From an uncultured Spirochaetaceae bacterium (GTDB lineage Bacteria; Spirochaetota; Spirochaetia; Treponematales; Treponemataceae), in NCBI GenBank assembly GCA_902796985.1, contig CADBRC010000274.1, forward strand, positions 1-10,034: 10,034 nt of DNA, given 5' to 3'. A program made the position numbers and the translations under genes. The notes under the pieces are model-generated. The model saw only the letters and a program-made list of their open reading frames with translations. It had not been told where the DNA came from and searched no databases. Of the stretch, positions 7,224 through 10,034 are shown piece by piece. The first letter of the stretch is position 1, and every line of letters begins with the position of its first letter.

Positions 7224-7754
7224 ATGGCACAGTTTTATTTTCTTTCCGTCCTGTTCAATATCATAGTGGGGCTTGTGCTGATGTACGGCCGTGACCTTAC
7301 GGTCTATTCTTCTGCCGCTGACGGGGAAGCGGACCTTCCTGCAACAACGGATGCCTTTGACACGGATGATGAAGATTCCTTCGGCGACATCGATGACGAG
7401 GAGTCTGACACGGCTCCCGTGGTTGCCACGGGCGGCAGGGCTTCCCTGGAGAATTTCTCCGTCTTCAACAACAGGACCTTCCGTCTGGTGACGGGAATCC
7501 TCAGCATTTTCGTTGCGATAATCAAGCTGCTTTCACCGATGGACGTTCCCTTCATCGGCGACATTCTTCCCGCACTTGCCGGCATGCTCGGTGGCTTTGC
7601 GTTCCTCGTCGAGTATTACTCGATTTCCTCTGACGGCAGCTCCCTCAACGAGACCGTCGAGTCCATTTTCATAGATTCCCGCAAGTTTGTCGGCCTTGTC
7701 TGCCTTGTCATCGGAGTCATCCACTTCCTTATTCCCAAGGTCATCCTTCTCTAG
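7224..7754 (+). CDS. Four-segment membrane protein with an acidic loop, unknown function
   Basis: A 176-residue integral membrane protein I cannot assign to a family. Hydrophobic segments appear at about 3-20, 86-103, 112-131 and 155-174. Between the first and second lies a long hydrophilic loop whose stretch 43-62 has 12 Asp/Glu among 20 residues and no basic residue; such a run could bind cations or a basic partner, but no known motif is present. There is no cleavable signal peptide or lipobox. The start is firm: AAAGGAG lies 10 nt upstream and a promoter precedes it. The Nudix gene begins 3 nt after its stop and a lipoprotein overlaps that gene, so the three form one transcription unit. 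Nothing in the residues indicates transport or enzymatic activity. Confidence 0.82.
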   Translation: MAQFYFLSVLFNIIVGLVLMYGRDLTVYSSAADGEADLPATTDAFDTDDEDSFGDIDDEESDTAPVVATGGRASLENFSVFNNRTFRLVTGILSIFVAIIKLLSPMDVPFIGDILPALAGMLGGFAFLVEYYSISSDGSSLNETVESIFIDSRKFVGLVCLVIGVIHFLIPKVILL

Positions 7755-7757
7755 ATC

Positions 7758-8189
7758 ATGCAGCGCGGGAGCAAAGCCACTTCCATAGCCTGCATCGCCC
7801 TTGCGGGAAAGAAAGTCCTCATAGCCCACCGGAACCCGACGGGGCAGATGGGCGGCCGCTGGGAGTTCCCCGGCGGCAAAGTGGAGCCGGGTGAGACCGA
7901 TGCCGAAGCCATTGTCCGTGAGTTCCGCGAGGAATTCGGCGTGGAGGTTACCGTCGGCGAGAAGATTGCTGAAGCTGGCTTCGTCCATAACGGGATGGAT
8001 GTTGCCCTCCATGCCTACCGGATCTTTGTGCCCCATGACGGACTGGAAACGCCGTATGTGCTGACTGAGCATACCGGTTACCGCTGGGCCGCGATAGGCG
8101 AGGTGGAGGAATTGAACTTTGTTGACAGCGATTTGAAGCTGTATCCTGCCGTCAGACAGTACATAGAGGCTTTGCCGGATAATGCGTAG
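7758..8189 (+). CDS. Nudix hydrolase, MutT/NudG-like nucleotide pyrophosphohydrolase
   Basis: A 143-residue Nudix enzyme that should hydrolyse a nucleoside triphosphate to the monophosphate and pyrophosphate. The Nudix box GX5EX7REUXEEXGU is complete: G40, E46, then R54-E55-F56-R57-E58-E59-F60-G61-V62, which supplies the Mg-binding glutamates. [12 protein letters not shown] (35-46) and the upstream [18 protein letters not shown] are typical of the MutT/NudG branch, which cleans 8-oxo-dGTP or modified pyrimidine triphosphates; length also fits (about 130-140). Which substrate is used cannot be read from sequence. The ATG at 7758 lies 3 nt after the previous stop with no strong Shine-Dalgarno nearby (AAGG about 16 nt upstream), so translation probably depends on coupling. 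Its last 8 nt overlap the following lipoprotein gene. Confidence 0.92.
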   Translation: MQRGSKATSIACIALAGKKVLIAHRNPTGQMGGRWEFPGGKVEPGETDAEAIVREFREEFGVEVTVGEKIAEAGFVHNGMDVALHAYRIFVPHDGLETPYVLTEHTGYRWAAIGEVEELNFVDSDLKLYPAVRQYIEALPDNA

Positions 8190-8583
8190 CCGTTGTTCTC
8201 TGGCAGGGATCTTTCTCCTCCTGTCTGTTTTCCTTTTGATTTCCTCCTGCCGCAGGAAGACAGAGGGCAGTATAGATTTCGGCCTTCCCGGGGAGGAGCC
8301 GCTTGATTACCTGCCCGGAGTAGAGTGGGCTGTCATAACGGATCCCGTCGCGGCTTTCCGCGAGGACGCGGGCTTTGAGAACAAGGTCCTGCAGCACGCC
8401 CGGCGGGGAGATGTCCTTATGGTCACCGGCAAGAAGATAAGCAGCATCAAAGACTCAGACGGTACTGTCCGTGTCGTCACCTGGTACGGATTCGACCGGG
8501 GCTGGCTTGTCGAAGATTCCCTTTCTGTCTACGGCAACCGTATGAACGCCCGGGCTGCGGCATCCAGGCTTTTGGAACGCTAG
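8182..8583 (+). CDS. Small predicted lipoprotein with an SH3-like domain
   Basis: A 133-residue exported protein. A short basic start (MRSR) and hydrophobic core (about 7-20) lead to lipobox LISSC, placing the lipidated cysteine at C23. The mature part contains [13 protein letters not shown] (73-85), [22 protein letters not shown] (start 97) and a helical, basic C-terminus; the G-D-V-L-x-V turn followed by W-Y-x-x-x-R-G-W-L/V is the usual pattern of bacterial SH3-like domains, which often bind cell wall or peptides. This is a motif-level call without alignment. The ATG overlaps the end of the Nudix gene by 8 nt (ATGCGTAG), and GAGG lies 12 nt upstream. A link between this envelope protein and nucleotide cleansing is not obvious, so co-transcription may be incidental. 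Confidence 0.78.
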   Translation: MRSRCSLAGIFLLLSVFLLISSCRRKTEGSIDFGLPGEEPLDYLPGVEWAVITDPVAAFREDAGFENKVLQHARRGDVLMVTGKKISSIKDSDGTVRVVTWYGFDRGWLVEDSLSVYGNRMNARAAASRLLER

Positions 8584-8597
8584 TTTCACAGAACGCC

Positions 8598-8618
8598 CGT
8601 TTGCAAACGCTCGTTTGC
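8598..8618. repeat. Overlapping CGTTTGC/GCAAACG sites upstream of oadG (candidate operator)
   Basis: Three 7-bp half-sites sit in 21 bp: CGTTTGC (8598-8604), GCAAACG (8603-8609) and CGTTTGC (8612-8618). The first two form the perfect 12-bp palindrome CGTTTGCAAACG (8598-8609); the last two form an inverted repeat with a 2-bp centre. The cluster covers the predicted -35 and part of the spacer of the oadG promoter. It resembles a repressor-binding region more than a terminator, as no T-run follows directly. The binding protein is not known. Confidence 0.55.
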
Positions 8619-8629
8619 CCTTGTATAAT
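8601..8629 (+). promoter_or_regulatory. Promoter P1 of the oadGA locus
   Basis: A perfect -10 TATAAT (8624-8629) is preceded after 17 bp by TTGCAA (8601-8606, four of six). Its -35 lies inside the CGTTTGCAAACG palindrome, so a protein bound to that palindrome would compete with RNA polymerase. Predicted start is near 8636, giving a leader of about 50 nt. Confidence 0.6.
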
Positions 8630-8649
8630 TTTCATCAATCTTCTATAAT
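8621..8649 (+). promoter_or_regulatory. Possible second promoter P2 of the oadGA locus
   Basis: A second TATAAT (8644-8649) lies 20 bp after the first, with TTGTAT (8621-8626, three of six) 17 bp upstream. That -35 overlaps the P1 -10 box, so the two could not be occupied together. The -35 match is poor, so this may be a chance AT-rich match. Confidence 0.35.
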
Positions 8650-8679
8650 TGGCGTAATTTCGTTTTTTTCTTTTTAATC

Positions 8680-8684
8680 GGAGG
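8680..8684 (+). promoter_or_regulatory. Strong ribosome binding site of oadG
   Basis: GGAGG with four bases to the ATG at 8689. It follows a T-rich stretch (8661-8675) that should leave the leader unstructured, which suggests efficient translation of the small subunit (inference). Confidence 0.75.
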
Positions 8685-8688
8685 AATC

Positions 8689-8928
8689 ATGACCATAGCT
8701 CAGATGATTAGCCAGAGTTCAATGCTGACTTTGCTTGGTATGGGTGTCGTCTTCTCCTTCCTTATCATCATGATTATTTCAATGTATGCCCTGCATGCGG
8801 TGCTTCATGCCGTCGGGGCCGATAAGGAAAGCCCGGACACTTCGAATGTTGCTGCCAGTCCGTCTGCCCCTGCCGCAGATACGCAGGCCGTGGTCGCGGC
8901 GATAGCAGCCGCGATACATACGAAGTAA
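8689..8928 (+). CDS. oadG: Decarboxylase sodium pump gamma subunit (OadG family)
   Basis: The small membrane subunit that holds together the alpha (carboxyltransferase) and beta (sodium channel) subunits of biotin-dependent sodium-pumping decarboxylases. The protein has 79 residues, typical for the family. One membrane helix spans about 13-36 and contains the family signature LLGMGVVFSFL (15-25). A flexible Pro/Ala/Ser segment follows (about 46-63), then an alanine-rich tail AVVAAIAAAIHTK (67-79), a familiar OadG ending that in studied members contacts the alpha subunit. The identification rests on this pattern and on the oadA homologue 63 nt downstream. The start has a strong Shine-Dalgarno. 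Whether the substrate is oxaloacetate or another acyl-CoA or acid cannot be told from this subunit. Confidence 0.85.
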   Translation: MTIAQMISQSSMLTLLGMGVVFSFLIIMIISMYALHAVLHAVGADKESPDTSNVAASPSAPAADTQAVVAAIAAAIHTK

Positions 8929-8950
8929 CTGTCCTTCCAGTTTTCTTCTA

Positions 8951-8956
8951 TATAAT
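8951..8956 (+). promoter_or_regulatory. Possible -10 box between oadG and oadA
   Basis: A perfect TATAAT in the 63-nt gap between the two genes, about 36 bases before the oadA ATG. No acceptable -35 lies 16-18 bp upstream and no TGn extension precedes it, so it could be a weak internal promoter or a chance match. The oadA ribosome binding site, ACGAGG (8981-8986), lies downstream. Confidence 0.3.
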
Positions 8957-8991
8957 ACGTTCAGAATACAACACGAGTATACGAGGTTTTT

Positions 8992-10034
8992 ATGTCTAAG
9001 GTTGGTATAACAGAGTTGGTGCTCCGCGACGCGCACCAGTCGCTTCATGCGACCCGTATGACCACGGCGGATATGCTTCCCGCCTGCGGTATGATTGACA
9101 AAATCGGCTACTGGGCCGTGGAAGGCTGGGGTGGGGCGACCTACGATTCCTGCATCCGCTTCCTGAACGAGGATCCCTGGGAGCGGCTCCGCAAGCTGCA
9201 TGCCGCCATGCCGAATTCCAAGATTATGATGCTGCTCCGTGCGCAGAACCTGCTCGGCTACCGCCACTACGCAGACGATGTCGTTGAGAAGTTCGTCGAG
9301 ATTGCTGCCAAGAACGGAATCGATGTGTTCCGCATCTTCGATGCCTGCAACGACCCCCGCAACATGGAGTGTGCGACCAAGGCTGCCAAGAAGACCGGCA
9401 AGCACGTCCAGATGGCCATCTCTTATGCCGTCACCCCCTATCATACGATTGAAAAGTATGCCGAGCTTGCCAAGACCTACGCTGACTTTGGTGCGGACTC
9501 CATCTGCATTAAGGACATGTCCGGCCTCCTCAAGCCCTATGCCGCCTACGATCTGGTCAAGGCAATCAAGGCGAAGGTAGACCTCCCCGTTGAGATTCAC
9601 ACCCATGCGACGACCGGACTTTCCGTTGCGACCCTGCTCAAGGGAGCCGAGGCCGGAGCCGACTACGTTGACACCGCGATTTCTTCCATGTCCATGGGAA
9701 CATCCCACAGCCCGACCGAGACCATCGTCGAGATGCTCAAGGGCACCGATCTGGACACCGGGCTTGACACTTCCAAGCTGCTCGAGATTGCCGCCTACTT
9801 CCGTGATGTCCGCAAGCACTATTCTTCTCTTGAGTCTTCCTTCCTCGGTGCGGACACCCGCATCCTGCTTTCCCAGGTTCCCGGCGGAATGCTTTCCAAC
9901 CTGGAGAGCCAGCTCAAGCAGCAGAACGCCGGCGACCGCATGGACGACGTGCTTGCCGAGCTGCCCAAGGTCCACAAGGATGCGGGCTACGTTCCCCTCG
10001 TTACGCCGACCAGCCAGATTGTCGGAACCCAGGC
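8992..10034 (+). CDS. oadA: Oxaloacetate decarboxylase alpha subunit, carboxyltransferase domain (gene continues beyond 10034)
   Basis: The biotin-dependent carboxyltransferase that removes the carboxyl group from oxaloacetate and passes it to biotin, feeding the sodium pump. 347 complete codons are visible with no interruption. The DRE-TIM-type barrel opens with ITELVLRDAHQSLHATR (6-22), containing metal ligand D13. DVFRIFDACND (111-121) and SICIKDMSGLLKP (170-182) follow, with K174 at the position of the carbamylated lysine, then EIHTHATTGLS (201-211) with ligands H203 and H205. The spacing D13-K174-H203-H205 equals that of the studied Vibrio OadA, offset by four. The visible end (GGMLSNLESQL onward) is in the helical region after the barrel; a C-terminal biotinyl domain is expected outside the window in a full length of about 590-600 residues. 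GAGG lies five bases before the ATG. Pyruvate carboxylase subunit B is the close alternative, but the adjacent oadG favours a sodium pump. No oadB is visible here. Confidence 0.93.
   Translation, partial: MSKVGITELVLRDAHQSLHATRMTTADMLPACGMIDKIGYWAVEGWGGATYDSCIRFLNEDPWERLRKLHAAMPNSKIMMLLRAQNLLGYRHYADDVVEKFVEIAAKNGIDVFRIFDACNDPRNMECATKAAKKTGKHVQMAISYAVTPYHTIEKYAELAKTYADFGADSICIKDMSGLLKPYAAYDLVKAIKAKVDLPVEIHTHATTGLSVATLLKGAEAGADYVDTAISSMSMGTSHSPTETIVEMLKGTDLDTGLDTSKLLEIAAYFRDVRKHYSSLESSFLGADTRILLSQVPGGMLSNLESQLKQQNAGDRMDDVLAELPKVHKDAGYVPLVTPTSQIVGTQ

Noticed and set aside
8594..8635. Hairpin after the SH3-like lipoprotein gene as a rho-independent terminator
   Set aside because: The GCAAAC/GTTTGC stem is short and AT-rich and is followed by CCTTGTATAATTTT, not a run of T. 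The overlap with a promoter makes an operator more likely.
8661..8675. T-rich stretch before oadG as a terminator tail
   Set aside because: No stem of useful length precedes it directly; it is better read as unstructured leader before the oadG ribosome binding site.
8779..9975. Minus-strand open frame of 398 codons opposite oadG and oadA
   Set aside because: It spans two real genes and their intergenic gap, and the oadA frame carries intact active-site residues. The antisense product has no motif and no start signal.

Overview
The window is a gene-dense stretch of bacterial chromosome with GC-rich coding regions and short AT-rich gaps. I infer a spirochaete, most likely a Treponema-like organism. 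The grounds are two lipoproteins with loose, spirochaete-style lipoboxes, a lipoprotein that resembles a beta-propeller family I associate with spirochaetes, and a decarboxylase sodium-pump locus. This assignment rests on recognition, not on a search. I see no mobile element, tRNA, rRNA, CRISPR array or phage gene.

Layout. The left half (1-5225) is one minus-strand operon read from secA through rlmK into dnaE, which leaves the window at base 1. The genes are tightly packed: secA and rlmK overlap by 8 nt, and the dnaE ribosome binding site overlaps the rlmK stop codon. Protein export, a 23S rRNA methyltransferase and the replicative polymerase therefore appear to share a transcript. The right half (5296-10034) is all plus strand. 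It has a beta-propeller-like lipoprotein followed by a single-pass membrane protein (5296-7138). A second cluster (7224-8583) holds a four-segment membrane protein, a Nudix hydrolase and a small SH3-like lipoprotein. Last come oadG and the start of oadA (8689 onward), subunits of a sodium-pumping decarboxylase.

The most striking feature is the 70-bp gap between the divergent secA and lipoprotein genes. Two sigma70-type promoters point away from each other and share one -35 element, centred on A5261. Each has a 17-bp spacer, and the two -10 boxes are exactly equidistant from the centre. Both predicted transcripts would begin only about 2-6 nt before the ATG, so both mRNAs should be leaderless or nearly so, which fits the lack of a Shine-Dalgarno site at either gene. 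RNA polymerase could occupy only one of the two promoters at a time.

The other two plus-strand transcription units start from recognisable promoters that carry perfect inverted repeats over promoter elements: a 7-bp repeat over the -10 box before 7224, and overlapping CGTTTGC/GCAAACG sites over the -35 region before oadG. These are candidate operators. Apart from the promoter region, most genes are ordinary housekeeping genes. The uncharacterised part is the set of envelope proteins at 5296-7754 and 8182-8583.
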